Shown: positions 20,273 to 28,470 of the stretch, in pieces
Layout: every line of letters starts with the position of its first letter
How positions within the stretch are numbered: the first letter of the stretch is position 1
Assembly: GCF_017583065.1 (NCBI RefSeq)
Contig: NZ_JAGEVL010000001.1
Location: 620,001 to 684,000 of the forward strand
Direction: 5' to 3'
From: Staphylococcus shinii
GTDB taxonomy: Bacteria > Bacillota > Bacilli > Staphylococcales > Staphylococcaceae
DNA length: 64,000 nucleotides
Notes under the pieces: model-generated
Told to the model about the DNA's origin: nothing
The model's input: only the letters and a program-made list of their open reading frames with translations
Database searches by the model: none
Made by a program: the position numbers and the translations under genes

Positions 20273-22906
20273 ATGTTTCGTAAGATTTGGTCCAATAAAA
20301 CAACAAGATTGCTTTGTATCATTACTATGGGTGTTTTTGTCGCTCTTCTTACATTCGCCCCATATATTTATCGCTACTTAATCCATGGGGTTGTTTTTAG
20401 CGGATCGGGTGATGGTTACAGGCAAATGATGCCTTTTCAAATGTACTTATATGAACATTTTAGTCAATTTAAAAGTACATATGACCACTCATTTGGGCTT
20501 GGAGGAGATTTTGTAAAAGATTTATCTTATTACTATTCAACTTCACCATTTACATATATTAATTTTATATTTGTGTGGGTATCGGAAACGATATTTAATA
20601 GTAATCCTAGTCAAATTACATTTTGGGCCAGCAACCAGTTAATCGTTGCCGTTATTAAAGGTGTAGCAACTTTTGTTATAACTTTTTATTTCTTTAAATA
20701 TTTAAATTTTAAAAGTTATACAATATTTTTGGCTGCATTACTCTACGGTGCATCTACAACAGTTATATACTTTAATTTTACGTGGTCATACTACGGGGAT
20801 TTACTTATTTTTCTCCCCTTGTCACTGTTAGGTATTGAACGTTTTTATAGAGAGAAAAAATTAGGCCTATTTATTTTTGCAATTGCATTAACCCTTTTCT
20901 CAAATTTTTACTTTAGTTACTATGAAGCGATTGCGATATTAGCTTATGTAATTTATCGTTTTATATTTCCACATCCAAGAGATATCGTTTCACGTAAGCA
21001 GCAGTTATGGATAATACCTGTTTCAGTCATATTAAGCACGTTAATTGGTGTTTGGGGATTTTATACTGGTGTATCTTCATTTCTCAATAATGATAGAGTA
21101 AGCAATCCGCATTTTAGTATAAACATCCTTACAGACTTTGCTCGCCAAAAAAACTTTTTTAGCAACGGCTTTTACATTACCGTATCAATGATTGCCATCA
21201 TCGCTTTATTATCTTTTAAACTTTACAAGCACTATTACTATAGATTTTTTGCAATTGCAACATGGATTATGTTAATAGGTTCATTAACGCCTTATTTCGA
21301 TAGTATGTTTAATGGATTTTCTACACCAGAGCGCAGATGGGTTTATATTTTTGCATTAACAACGTCAGGGCTGATTGCATTATTTATTCAGCATCTTGCA
21401 GAGTTAAGTTTAAAATCTTATGTCATTTCTTGTGTACCTGTTTTAGTAATTATGGGGATTATGGCACTTATTGTGACTGACCAAAAAATATCATGGATGC
21501 TTATATGCTTAATACTTATGCTTTTTATAGCATTCATATTATTTAAGAAAGATTTATTGCAACAACGCTGGGTCATATTTGTCATCTTATGCTTGTTTAT
21601 TGTGCAGCAAGCATTTATATTATCTAACAATCACTTTAATAATGTTAAAAACTATGAATCTACTGTTTCAGCTATGCATGAGGCTGACTACAAAAGTCCT
21701 GCATTAGCTAAAAAAATAGATACAATCAATCAACAACATGATGACGACCCTTTAAATAGAATTGATTACATGTCACAATACGGTTTGAATTCACCGATGC
21801 TCTATCATTTTGATGGCACTGCCTTATATTCAAGCATATTTGATGGTGACATTTTAAAATATTATGATAAAACATTACAAATTAATATGCATACTGATAA
21901 AAATAGCACTTATCGTTTATTATCTAATCGCGCTAATTTAATGGCTTTATGGAATATACAAGATCGCATACGGCGTCCAAATGATTTAAATATTCCCTAT
22001 GGATTTAAACACAAAAGCACTGTTGACCATTCTAAAGAAGAATCATTTTTACATTCTACAAATCAAATAGCTTACCCAAGTGCACATATCACGGATAAAG
22101 TTTTTGATTCCAAAGACCTTAAATCGCCATTAGATAGAGAACAAGCCATGTTACAAGGTGTTGTATTGAATGATAGTAGCACTTCATCCAATCAAACATT
22201 CAAAGCCAATAAAAATTTATTAACAGAAGCGACGTCAACATTAACCGACGCTCACAGAAATGAAGGCAACCATTTAATTGTTTCTAAAGACAACGGCGGC
22301 ATAAGTTATCATTTACCTAAATCTATTGCTGATAAGTATGAAGATATGTATATTGAGATGGATGTAGAGTTACTCTCACCTGATAAAGCTCATGAAGTTC
22401 GTGTTAACGAGTACAGCCAACAACGCAATGAATTGACTTACAAGTATAGACGGTTTGTTACACCAGTAACCATGCGTGTTAAAGCAAATAAAGATTTAAA
22501 TATCCAATTATCTAAAGGAAATTATCGATTTAATATCAAAGGTATTTATGGAGAAGATTATCAAACTTTACGTAACGCAACAAAATCTTTAAATCCAGTA
22601 AAAGTATCTCAAGAACGTACAGGCTATACAGTAACTAAAAGTAAAGAAGATAAAGGGTACATTGTGCTCCCTATGGCTTATCGTAATGGCATGAAAGCTT
22701 ATTCGGGCAAACAAGAATTACCTGTCAAACAGGGTAACGGTATTATGACAGTAATTTCTACTGAAAAAGGTCAAGAAAAGATTACTTTAAAATATAAACC
22801 ACCACACGCCCTACCCTTAATAACGTTATCTGTTTTCGGTGTAATTTTTAGTATTATCTTTTTATGGTGGTTAAGAAATAAGTCCAAAGATAACATAAGT
22901 AAATAG
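20273..22906 (+). CDS. yfhO: YfhO-family polytopic membrane protein (putative lipoteichoic acid glycosyltransferase), copy 2
   Basis: The 877-residue paralogue of the preceding gene shares its whole architecture: an N-terminal helix (14-36), the acidic motifs GSGDGYRQMMPFQMYL and SFGLGGDFVKDLSYYYS, and FNGFSTPERRWVY about residue 345 (FNGFSAPQKRWHY in copy 1). A long C-terminal outer domain ends in a last helix (ALPLITLSVFGVIFSIIFLWWL). A GAGG ribosome binding site lies 8 nt before the ATG, and the two genes almost certainly share a transcript. Whether the copies differ in sugar, acceptor or regulation cannot be told from sequence. Confidence 0.85.
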   Translation: MFRKIWSNKTTRLLCIITMGVFVALLTFAPYIYRYLIHGVVFSGSGDGYRQMMPFQMYLYEHFSQFKSTYDHSFGLGGDFVKDLSYYYSTSPFTYINFIFVWVSETIFNSNPSQITFWASNQLIVAVIKGVATFVITFYFFKYLNFKSYTIFLAALLYGASTTVIYFNFTWSYYGDLLIFLPLSLLGIERFYREKKLGLFIFAIALTLFSNFYFSYYEAIAILAYVIYRFIFPHPRDIVSRKQQLWIIPVSVILSTLIGVWGFYTGVSSFLNNDRVSNPHFSINILTDFARQKNFFSNGFYITVSMIAIIALLSFKLYKHYYYRFFAIATWIMLIGSLTPYFDSMFNGFSTPERRWVYIFALTTSGLIALFIQHLAELSLKSYVISCVPVLVIMGIMALIVTDQKISWMLICLILMLFIAFILFKKDLLQQRWVIFVILCLFIVQQAFILSNNHFNNVKNYESTVSAMHEADYKSPALAKKIDTINQQHDDDPLNRIDYMSQYGLNSPMLYHFDGTALYSSIFDGDILKYYDKTLQINMHTDKNSTYRLLSNRANLMALWNIQDRIRRPNDLNIPYGFKHKSTVDHSKEESFLHSTNQIAYPSAHITDKVFDSKDLKSPLDREQAMLQGVVLNDSSTSSNQTFKANKNLLTEATSTLTDAHRNEGNHLIVSKDNGGISYHLPKSIADKYEDMYIEMDVELLSPDKAHEVRVNEYSQQRNELTYKYRRFVTPVTMRVKANKDLNIQLSKGNYRFNIKGIYGEDYQTLRNATKSLNPVKVSQERTGYTVTKSKEDKGYIVLPMAYRNGMKAYSGKQELPVKQGNGIMTVISTEKGQEKITLKYKPPHALPLITLSVFGVIFSIIFLWWLRNKSKDNISK

Positions 22907-23253
22907 AAAATATCATTAAAATGTGTCAATATACTTAAGAAGAAATTCACCTTGGTATACCTATATTCAAATAACGCTCATTTACCTCGCTATACTAGAC
23001 ACAGCTTTAATGTGTATTATGGGCTATTTGGAGCTATTTGGAGCTATTTAGAGGTTTCAGGGCATAAGACATTTAGTAGTTTGATTTGAGCTTTGTATGC
23101 TCTTTGTATGTTGTGCTATGTATTCATTAAGCACAATCAAAATCATTAGGTACTTATACTTATCCTTAATTCTCAAAACGTTAACTATCCCTCTTTAAAC
23201 AAACGAATTTCATCTACAATATCTAGCCATACCTTTTTATTATATTAGTAAAC
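22907..23253. other. Intergenic region after the YfhO pair
   Basis: No convincing gene is present. Three adjacent 10-nt near-identical units (gggctatttg, gagctatttg, gagctattta) occupy 23021-23050, followed by a partly repeated ctttgtatg motif around 23093-23110. The remainder is AT-rich with no clear signal. Confidence 0.5.
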
Positions 23254-23290
23254 AAAAAAGCGATCCTCATAAAGAGGACCGCTTTTTTAT
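23254..23290. terminator. Bidirectional terminator between the YfhO pair and rplS
   Basis: A hairpin (AGCGATCCTC / GAGGACCGCT with a CATAAA loop) flanked by A-run and T-run on opposite sides can stop both the plus-strand YfhO transcript and the minus-strand rplS transcript. Confidence 0.9.
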
Positions 23291-23304
23291 GCTTATTATG
23301 CTGA

Positions 23305-23655
23305 TTAACGAATTTCTTTAATTCTAGCAGCTTTACCACGTAATTCACGTAGGTAATATAATTTAGCACGACGAACTTTACCACGACGTGAAACTTCAAT
23401 TTTTTCGATTTTTGGTGTGTGTAATGGGAATGTACGTTCCACACCTACACCAGAAGAAATCTTACGTACAGTGAAAGTTTCTGAAATACCTCCACCACGG
23501 CGTTTGATTACTACACCTTCGAATACTTGGATACGTTCACGTGTACCTTCAATAATACGTACGTGCACTTTTAAAGTGTCACCTGGACGGAATGAAGGTA
23601 AGTCTGTGCGTAATTGCGATTGAGTTACTGCTTCGATTAATTTGTGATTACTCAT
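23305..23655 (-). CDS. rplS: 50S ribosomal protein L19
   Basis: L19 lies at the 30S-50S interface. The 116-residue protein has the conserved [40 protein letters not shown] core, the KIEKIEV turn and a basic C-terminus. The start at MSNHKLIE follows AAGGAGAG. A longer frame adds 26 residues read from the L19 leader RNA and is not real. It is the last gene of the trmD-rplS unit. Confidence 0.98.
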   Translation of the reverse strand: MSNHKLIEAVTQSQLRTDLPSFRPGDTLKVHVRIIEGTRERIQVFEGVVIKRRGGGISETFTVRKISSGVGVERTFPLHTPKIEKIEVSRRGKVRRAKLYYLRELRGKAARIKEIR

Positions 23656-23661
23656 TATTTT

Positions 23662-23750
23662 TCTCTCCTTCAACCTATGTTCTTGCCTCGACAAAATATA
23701 GCAGCGGATCATAGTGATTTTCGTGTGTCGCACACTTAAAATATGTTAGC
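23662..23750 (-). promoter_or_regulatory. L19 ribosomal protein leader
   Basis: The trmD-rplS spacer is about 100 nt, structured and GC-richer than its surroundings. On the minus strand it reads through AGTGTGCG..., a CACTATGATCCGCTGC segment and a GCAAGAACATAGGT stretch before the ribosome binding site. This resembles the L19_leader family of low-GC Firmicutes as I remember it. Autogenous control by L19 is the presumed role. Confidence 0.6.
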
Positions 23751-23756
23751 ACATAG

Positions 23757-24494
23757 TTAGTCTTTTTTCAATTGCTTTTTATATCTTTCTATAATCTCTT
23801 TGTCTTCTTGTGACATAGTGACGTTATTTAAAAGATCTGGTCGCTTCGTCCAAGTTCTGATAATTTTCTGTTCATGACGCCACTTTTCTATATTTGCATG
23901 ATTACCTGACAACAATACATCTGGCACGCCCATCCCTTTATATTCACGAGGTCTTGTATATTGAGGGAATTCTAGCAAACCATCTTGAAATGAATCATCT
24001 TCATGTGATTGTTGGTTACCTAATACACCAGGTAGTAACCTAACAATTGCATCCGTCATTACCATTGCTGGTAGTTCTCCACCAGTCAATACATAATCTC
24101 CCATGGAAATCTCATCGGTCACTAAGTTTTCGCGAATTCTTTCATCATAACCTTCATAATGACCACAAATAAAAACGATATGTTCTGCTTGGCTAAGTTC
24201 ATTAGCAATTGCTTGATTAAATGGACGTCCCTGAGGACACATTAATATTACCCTTGTATCAGCTGTCTTATCGATACTATCCATTGCATTAAATATAGGC
24301 TCTGGCTTTAATACCATCCCTTGCCCACCACCAAAAGGATAATCATCTACTTGGTTATGTTTATTTTCTGCAAAATGCCTAAAATCTACTGTATTGACTT
24401 CTAACATATCTTTTTCTTGAGCACGTTTCAAAATAGAATGATTTAACACGCCATTAAACATATCTGGAAATAAAGTTAAATAATCAATCTTCAT
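23757..24494 (-). CDS. trmD: tRNA (guanine-N1-)-methyltransferase
   Basis: TrmD makes m1G37, which prevents frameshifting. The 245-residue SPOUT enzyme has [13 protein letters not shown] at the start, the knot region with [53 protein letters not shown], and YTRPREYKG. Its ATG overlaps the rimM stop by one base (TAATG), indicating translational coupling. Confidence 0.98.
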   Translation of the reverse strand: MKIDYLTLFPDMFNGVLNHSILKRAQEKDMLEVNTVDFRHFAENKHNQVDDYPFGGGQGMVLKPEPIFNAMDSIDKTADTRVILMCPQGRPFNQAIANELSQAEHIVFICGHYEGYDERIRENLVTDEISMGDYVLTGGELPAMVMTDAIVRLLPGVLGNQQSHEDDSFQDGLLEFPQYTRPREYKGMGVPDVLLSGNHANIEKWRHEQKIIRTWTKRPDLLNNVTMSQEDKEIIERYKKQLKKD

Positions 24495-25000
24495 TAATCT
24501 AGCAATCCTTCCATTGGGGAGATTTTAATAAGTCTACCTTCGACATCAATCTCTTTAACAACATCTGCAATATAAGGTATTAAATATTCTTTATCTCCTT
24601 TAACCACCCAAACATCATTGGCACCTGTTTCAAAAATTTCTATCACGCGACCAATTGGAGTATCTTCTTCATCAAAGACCGTACAACCAATAATGTCTGA
24701 ATAATAAAATTCATGTTCTCCTAATTCTATTTCTTCATGATCACGTTCTTGAACTAACGTTTCTCCTTTTAAATGTTCAATATCATTAATGTTATTGATT
24801 CCTTCAAATGTTAACATATGAAGTCCTTTATGCATTCTATAAGACGAAATCGTAAATGTTATTGATTCTTTATCTTTACGTTCTATCTCAACGATTTCAC
24901 CCGGTTGAAAACGTATATCAGTAAAATCTGAATTAGATTTCACCTTCACTTCACCTTTTATTCCATGTGTATTTACAATCTTGCCTACTTCAACTTTCAT
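24494..25000 (-). CDS. rimM: Ribosome maturation factor RimM
   Basis: RimM helps mature the 30S head and binds S19. The 168-residue protein has the N-terminal RimM barrel ([19 protein letters not shown]) and a C-terminal PRC-barrel (about 95-168: [41 protein letters not shown]). It is preceded by a terminator that separates it from rpsP. Confidence 0.97.
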   Translation of the reverse strand: MKVEVGKIVNTHGIKGEVKVKSNSDFTDIRFQPGEIVEIERKDKESITFTISSYRMHKGLHMLTFEGINNINDIEHLKGETLVQERDHEEIELGEHEFYYSDIIGCTVFDEEDTPIGRVIEIFETGANDVWVVKGDKEYLIPYIADVVKEIDVEGRLIKISPMEGLLD

Positions 25001-25180
25001 ATATGTTCCTCCATAATAATTTGGCTATTTCATTTAATTTTGATTATGTATATGCGTTATTTTATTAGCTTATTATAACATGTAACCTCGATTTCTGTGT
25101 TTCATTACATTTAAAAAATGAAGGTTCCATGACATGTGCTATTTTTATATTTCCTTAACTATATTTAATATTTCTCAATA

Positions 25181-25210
25181 AAAAAAGAGTACCTATTAAG
25201 GTACTCTTAC
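25181..25210 (-). terminator. Terminator between rpsP and rimM
   Basis: On the minus strand AAGAGTACCT pairs with AGGTACTCTT around TAAT, followed by TTTTTTT. It lies about 30 nt after rpsP and so splits the classic rpsP-rimM-trmD-rplS operon; partial readthrough may let S16 be made in excess of RimM and TrmD. Confidence 0.9.
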
Positions 25211-25240
25211 AAATATACAGAGTGTATATTAGGTTAAAAA

Positions 25241-25507
25241 TTATTTTTGATCATCAAATTTTTTCAAGATACCTTCTCTTGATAAAATGTTGTGAACTGT
25301 ATCAGTTGGTTTCGCACCATCTTTTAACCATTTAAGTGCTAATTCTTCGTCAATTTTAACTTCTGGTGCATTTACATTGTTAGGGTTGTAAGTACCGATT
25401 TGTTCGATATTACGACCGTCACGTGGTGCACGAGCATCAGCTGCTACGATACGATAGAATGGATTTCTTTTTGAACCTAAACGTGTTAAACGTAATTTAA
25501 CTGCCAT
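25241..25507 (-). CDS. rpsP: 30S ribosomal protein S16
   Basis: S16 is an early 30S assembly protein. The 88-residue protein has [32 protein letters not shown] and ends with the usual short charged tail. It has its own promoter and terminator. In most Firmicutes ffh lies directly upstream, but here a TPP-riboswitch cassette intervenes. Confidence 0.98.
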   Translation of the reverse strand: MAVKLRLTRLGSKRNPFYRIVAADARAPRDGRNIEQIGTYNPNNVNAPEVKIDEELALKWLKDGAKPTDTVHNILSREGILKKFDDQK

Positions 25508-25556
25508 TTATATTCGCTCCTTTAATTTTCATAGTTTTTATTTTCTACAAGAAATA

Positions 25557-25585
25557 ATAATAACAGTAATAATCAACTTTGTAAA
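25557..25585 (-). promoter_or_regulatory. rpsP promoter
   Basis: On the minus strand TTTACA (25580-25585), a 17-nt spacer and TATTAT (25557-25562) give a good sigma-A promoter about 50 nt before the rpsP start. Confidence 0.7.
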
Positions 25586-25674
25586 GAGTTTCTTCTTTAC
25601 CAATTTCAATATTACGCAAATTTCGTTTCTTAGCTTAAATTATGGTCATTTAAGAATATTAAATCAACCTAAAC

Positions 25675-25703
25675 TTGACATTATTCACTAAAAAATATAC
25701 ATT
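25675..25703 (+). promoter_or_regulatory. Promoter for the TPP-riboswitch cassette
   Basis: A perfect -35 TTGACA (25675-25680), a 17-nt spacer and TACATT (25698-25703) lie about 20 nt upstream of the riboswitch aptamer. Confidence 0.7.
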
Positions 25704-25723
25704 GAAATTAAATTAAATAATAA

Positions 25724-25810
25724 ATGCACTAGGGGTGTTTCTAACTGAGATGAGTCTAACTCAAACCCTTTGAACCTGATCTAGTTTAAACTAGCGGAGG
25801 AAAGTGTGAA
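25724..25810 (+). promoter_or_regulatory. TPP riboswitch (THI element)
   Basis: The conserved aptamer blocks are present in order: ggggtg, CTGAGATGAG (25745-25754), ACCCTTTGAACCTGATCTAG (25765-25784) and actagcggaggaaagtg. The ends (cact / agtg) close P1. This is the thiamin-pyrophosphate-sensing riboswitch class. With the following terminator it should turn off the SDR and monooxygenase genes when TPP is plentiful. Confidence 0.95.
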
Positions 25811-25866
25811 GTTTAGCATATTTCAAAAGTTTTTTGAAACAATTTCATACATATGTTGATATTTCT

Positions 25867-25905
25867 AATACACAACTTTCTTTCAGAAGGGTTGTGTATT
25901 TTTTT
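25867..25905 (+). terminator. Riboswitch-controlled attenuator terminator
   Basis: AATACACAAC (25867-25876) pairs with GTTGTGTATT (25891-25900), extended inward by CTTTC/GAAGG, and is followed by a T-run ending at 25905. It lies between the TPP aptamer and the SDR start, the expected expression platform for transcriptional attenuation. Confidence 0.93.
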
Positions 25906-25930
25906 ATTGAAAAATTAAGGAGTGTGTATA

Positions 25931-26683
25931 ATGAACAAAACCGTAATAGTAACTGGAAGCAGCCGTGGATTAGGTGCAACTATCGTAAAAACGTTAGCTC
26001 AAAAAGGACATAACGTTGTCATAAACTATCATAATAGTGAAGATGCTGCACAAAGGCTTGTTGATGAGATTGGAACTCGACAAGCAATCGCTATACAAGC
26101 AGATGTGACAAAACGAAATGAAATTGACAGCTTAGTTAATGAAGCTACACAATATTTTGGCCAAGTTGATGTTGTAATTAATAATGCACTAGTTGGGTTT
26201 AAATTTGATCCTGTTCAACAAAAAGCATTTGCAGATCTTTCGTGGGATGATTACCAGCAACAAATTGACGGTACATTAAAAGCTGCTTTCAACGTGTGTC
26301 AAAGTGTTATACCTCAATTCATTCAAAGACAAAAAGGTAATATTATCTCAATTGGCACGAATTTATTCCAAAACCCAGTCGTCCCTTATCATGAATATAC
26401 AACCGCTAAAGCTGGATTAATTGGCTTTTCACGTAATTTAGCTGCTGAATTAGGACAATATGGTATCACATCAAATGTAGTATCAGGTGGTTTGTTAAAA
26501 ACTACCGATGCAAGCGCAACTACAACAACTGAAGTCTTTGATTTAATTGCTCAAACAACACCTATTAAAAAGGTCACTGCACCACAAGATGTTGCTAATA
26601 TGGTTGCATATCTCGTGTCAGACCAATCAAACGGCATTACAGGTCAGAATTTCACAGTCGATGGTGGCTTAACAATGAATTAA
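25931..26683 (+). CDS. SDR-family NAD(P)-dependent oxidoreductase under TPP riboswitch control
   Basis: The 250-residue protein is a FabG-like classical short-chain dehydrogenase: TGSSRGLG cofactor loop (8-15), NNA (84-86), and the catalytic pair Tyr156 and Lys160 in YTTAK. The position 13 residues before the Tyr, normally the catalytic Ser, is Thr143 by my alignment, so the active site is not standard. The ATG is 8 nt after AAGGAG; a GTG three codons earlier overlaps that site. The substrate is unknown. Control by TPP and pairing with the downstream flavin monooxygenase point to salvage, uptake-linked processing or breakdown of a thiamin-related compound rather than fatty acid synthesis; the true fabG is at 36473-37213. 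Confidence 0.9.
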   Translation: MNKTVIVTGSSRGLGATIVKTLAQKGHNVVINYHNSEDAAQRLVDEIGTRQAIAIQADVTKRNEIDSLVNEATQYFGQVDVVINNALVGFKFDPVQQKAFADLSWDDYQQQIDGTLKAAFNVCQSVIPQFIQRQKGNIISIGTNLFQNPVVPYHEYTTAKAGLIGFSRNLAAELGQYGITSNVVSGGLLKTTDASATTTTEVFDLIAQTTPIKKVTAPQDVANMVAYLVSDQSNGITGQNFTVDGGLTMN

Positions 26684-26704
26684 TAAGGAGGATTAAATTA
26701 TTTT

Positions 26705-28006
26705 ATGACACAAACACAACATCTAAACATCGGCGTACTCATCTATGGATGCGGCCATCACCAAGCCGCGTGGCGTATGCCCGATTCAAGCGTTGAACGT
26801 ATTGGTGATATTACATATTATCAATCATTAGCAAAAATCGCAGAACAAGGCTTGTTTGATGCTATATTTTTTGCTGACAATCAATCGTTTCCAGCTAATT
26901 CTAAAAGTGATATGCCTGCATTTTGGTTTGATCCTTTAGTGAATTTAGCTGCGATATCACAAGTTACTGAACATGTCGGTCTAGTAGCTACTATATCTAG
27001 TACATTTGCCAACCCTTTTACAGCTGCTAGACAATTACTGAGTATTGACCATATTAGTCAAGGTCGTGCTGGTTGGAACTTAGTAACGTCAATGACAGAT
27101 TTGGAAGCTGCAAACCATAGTATGGATCATTTACCTGAACACGAAGAACGCTATAAAAAAGCAGATGAATTCGCTCAAGTGATGAATCGATTACTTGAAT
27201 CTTGGAGTGTCGATAACTTTCTGCATAATAAAGAAGATAATAGTTTAATTAACGAATCTGCAATCAGCCCTATCAATCATCAAGGAGCGTATTTTAACGT
27301 TCAAGGACCTTTAACAACACCAAGCAGCCCTCAAGGAAAACCGATTGCTATGCAAGCCGGTGCTTCAAATCCTGGTATTGCACTAGCAACTAAATACGCA
27401 GATGCAGTATATGCTGTAGCTTGGAATTTTAATCAAGCTTATGCTTTTAAAAAGAAATTAAATCAAAAATTAAAACAACAAGAAAAGTCTGAAAATAGTT
27501 TGAAAGTATTCCCTGGATTAGTAACGTATGTTGGACAATCGTATGAAGAAGCTTACGCAAAAAAGCAACAACTCGATGAATCTTTAGAAGTTGATACAGC
27601 TTTAAATCAATTAGAGTTTTTTATCCAACAAGATTGCCATAATTGGGAATTGGATGAACTTGTACCACCTTTACCACCCGTCGAATCTTTTAACGGACCT
27701 AAAGGGCGCTATCAAACTGTGTTAGAAATTATTAAAGATAAAAATCCAACATTGCGAGAATTATTAGGTTATTTAAGTGCAGGTGGTGGGCATTTAACAC
27801 TTATTGGGACGCCAAAAGATATTGTGGATGAAATGGAACATTGGTTTAATGAAGGTGTTGCAGATGGTTTTAACTTAATGCCTCCAGTATTTCCAGATAG
27901 TTTACAAGATTTCGTCGATGATATTGTACCTGAATTACAAAAGCGTGGTTTATACCGAACTGAATATGAAGGTAAAACATTTAGGGAAAATATCGGTATT
28001 CATTAA
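26705..28006 (+). CDS. NtaA/DszA-family FMN-dependent monooxygenase (luciferase-like)
   Basis: The 433-residue protein has the hallmarks of the NtaA/SnaA/DszA group of two-component flavin monooxygenases: GCGHHQAAWRMPDSS near the start, FDAIFFADNQ, HVGLVATISSTFANPFTAARQLLSIDHISQGRAGWNLVTS, and HEERYKKADEF. Such enzymes use FMNH2 from a separate reductase to oxidise S- or N-containing compounds. The ATG is 13 nt from AAGGAGG, a long spacing with no better alternative. It lies 21 nt after the SDR and shares its riboswitch. The SDR is unlikely to be the flavin reductase because it has a Rossmann fold. The substrate is not known. Confidence 0.9.
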   Translation: MTQTQHLNIGVLIYGCGHHQAAWRMPDSSVERIGDITYYQSLAKIAEQGLFDAIFFADNQSFPANSKSDMPAFWFDPLVNLAAISQVTEHVGLVATISSTFANPFTAARQLLSIDHISQGRAGWNLVTSMTDLEAANHSMDHLPEHEERYKKADEFAQVMNRLLESWSVDNFLHNKEDNSLINESAISPINHQGAYFNVQGPLTTPSSPQGKPIAMQAGASNPGIALATKYADAVYAVAWNFNQAYAFKKKLNQKLKQQEKSENSLKVFPGLVTYVGQSYEEAYAKKQQLDESLEVDTALNQLEFFIQQDCHNWELDELVPPLPPVESFNGPKGRYQTVLEIIKDKNPTLRELLGYLSAGGGHLTLIGTPKDIVDEMEHWFNEGVADGFNLMPPVFPDSLQDFVDDIVPELQKRGLYRTEYEGKTFRENIGIH

Positions 28007-28389
28007 TAATTATTTATCGGTGTCTTATCCTCAAAAAACGTTTTTATAAGCAAAATCGCCGTAATCACAGGAGTTCCATACCATCGACAAAGCCTCAGAC
28101 TTTATTGGCAATTTTTGTACACGCTTTCCGCGGGCGTTGCCTTATCCTGTAGCTTCGGCTATTAATATTCCCACAGGACTCGGACCAAATCACTGCCAAT
28201 ATTATACTAAAAAGATTATAATATATAAATTAAACAGTGTTGATATTTATTATGTTGAATAAATCAATTGATAAAAGAGCCAACTTTGGTCTGTAAGATT
28301 CCTGCTATTTTAAAAATAACTATACAAATATAAATAAACAAAGCATAAGTGACAATTCACCTATGCTTTGTCTACGTTCTAAAACCAGT
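28007..28389. other. Intergenic region with a dispersed repeat and a hairpin
   Basis: After the monooxygenase stop, 28081-28200 holds one copy of a dispersed repeat. A 14-bp hairpin with one mismatch at 28339-28371 (ACAAAGCATA / TATGCTTTGT with a GTGA/TCAC inner stem) is followed on the minus strand by a T-rich tail, so it could be a second weak terminator. No coding potential was seen. Confidence 0.5.
28081..28200 (+). repeat. Dispersed intergenic repeat, copy A
   Basis: A 120-nt stretch, GC-richer than its surroundings, that is clearly similar to the reverse complement of 61120-61239. Shared blocks include tcgacaaag, ttttgtac, tgcctta, cctgtag, ttcccacagga and aaatcactgc. By eye about three quarters of positions agree. 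It has no open frame of its own in common between the copies. Confidence 0.8.
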
Positions 28390-28433
28390 AAAAAAGTAGT
28401 AATCCACGCTTTCGATGTGGATTACTACTTTTT
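28390..28433. terminator. Bidirectional terminator between the cassette and ffh
   Basis: AAGTAGTAATCCAC pairs perfectly with GTGGATTACTACTT around GCTTTCGAT, flanked by A-runs and T-runs. It ends ffh transcripts on the minus strand and may also stop the plus-strand cassette. Confidence 0.93.
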
Positions 28434-28470
28434 AAACTATTGTTAGATTAATCTTTTTAAGAAGCCTATT

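Noticed and set aside
23223-23444. A 73-codon minus-strand frame overlapping rplS
   Set aside because: It is an out-of-frame reading of L19 and crosses the terminator.
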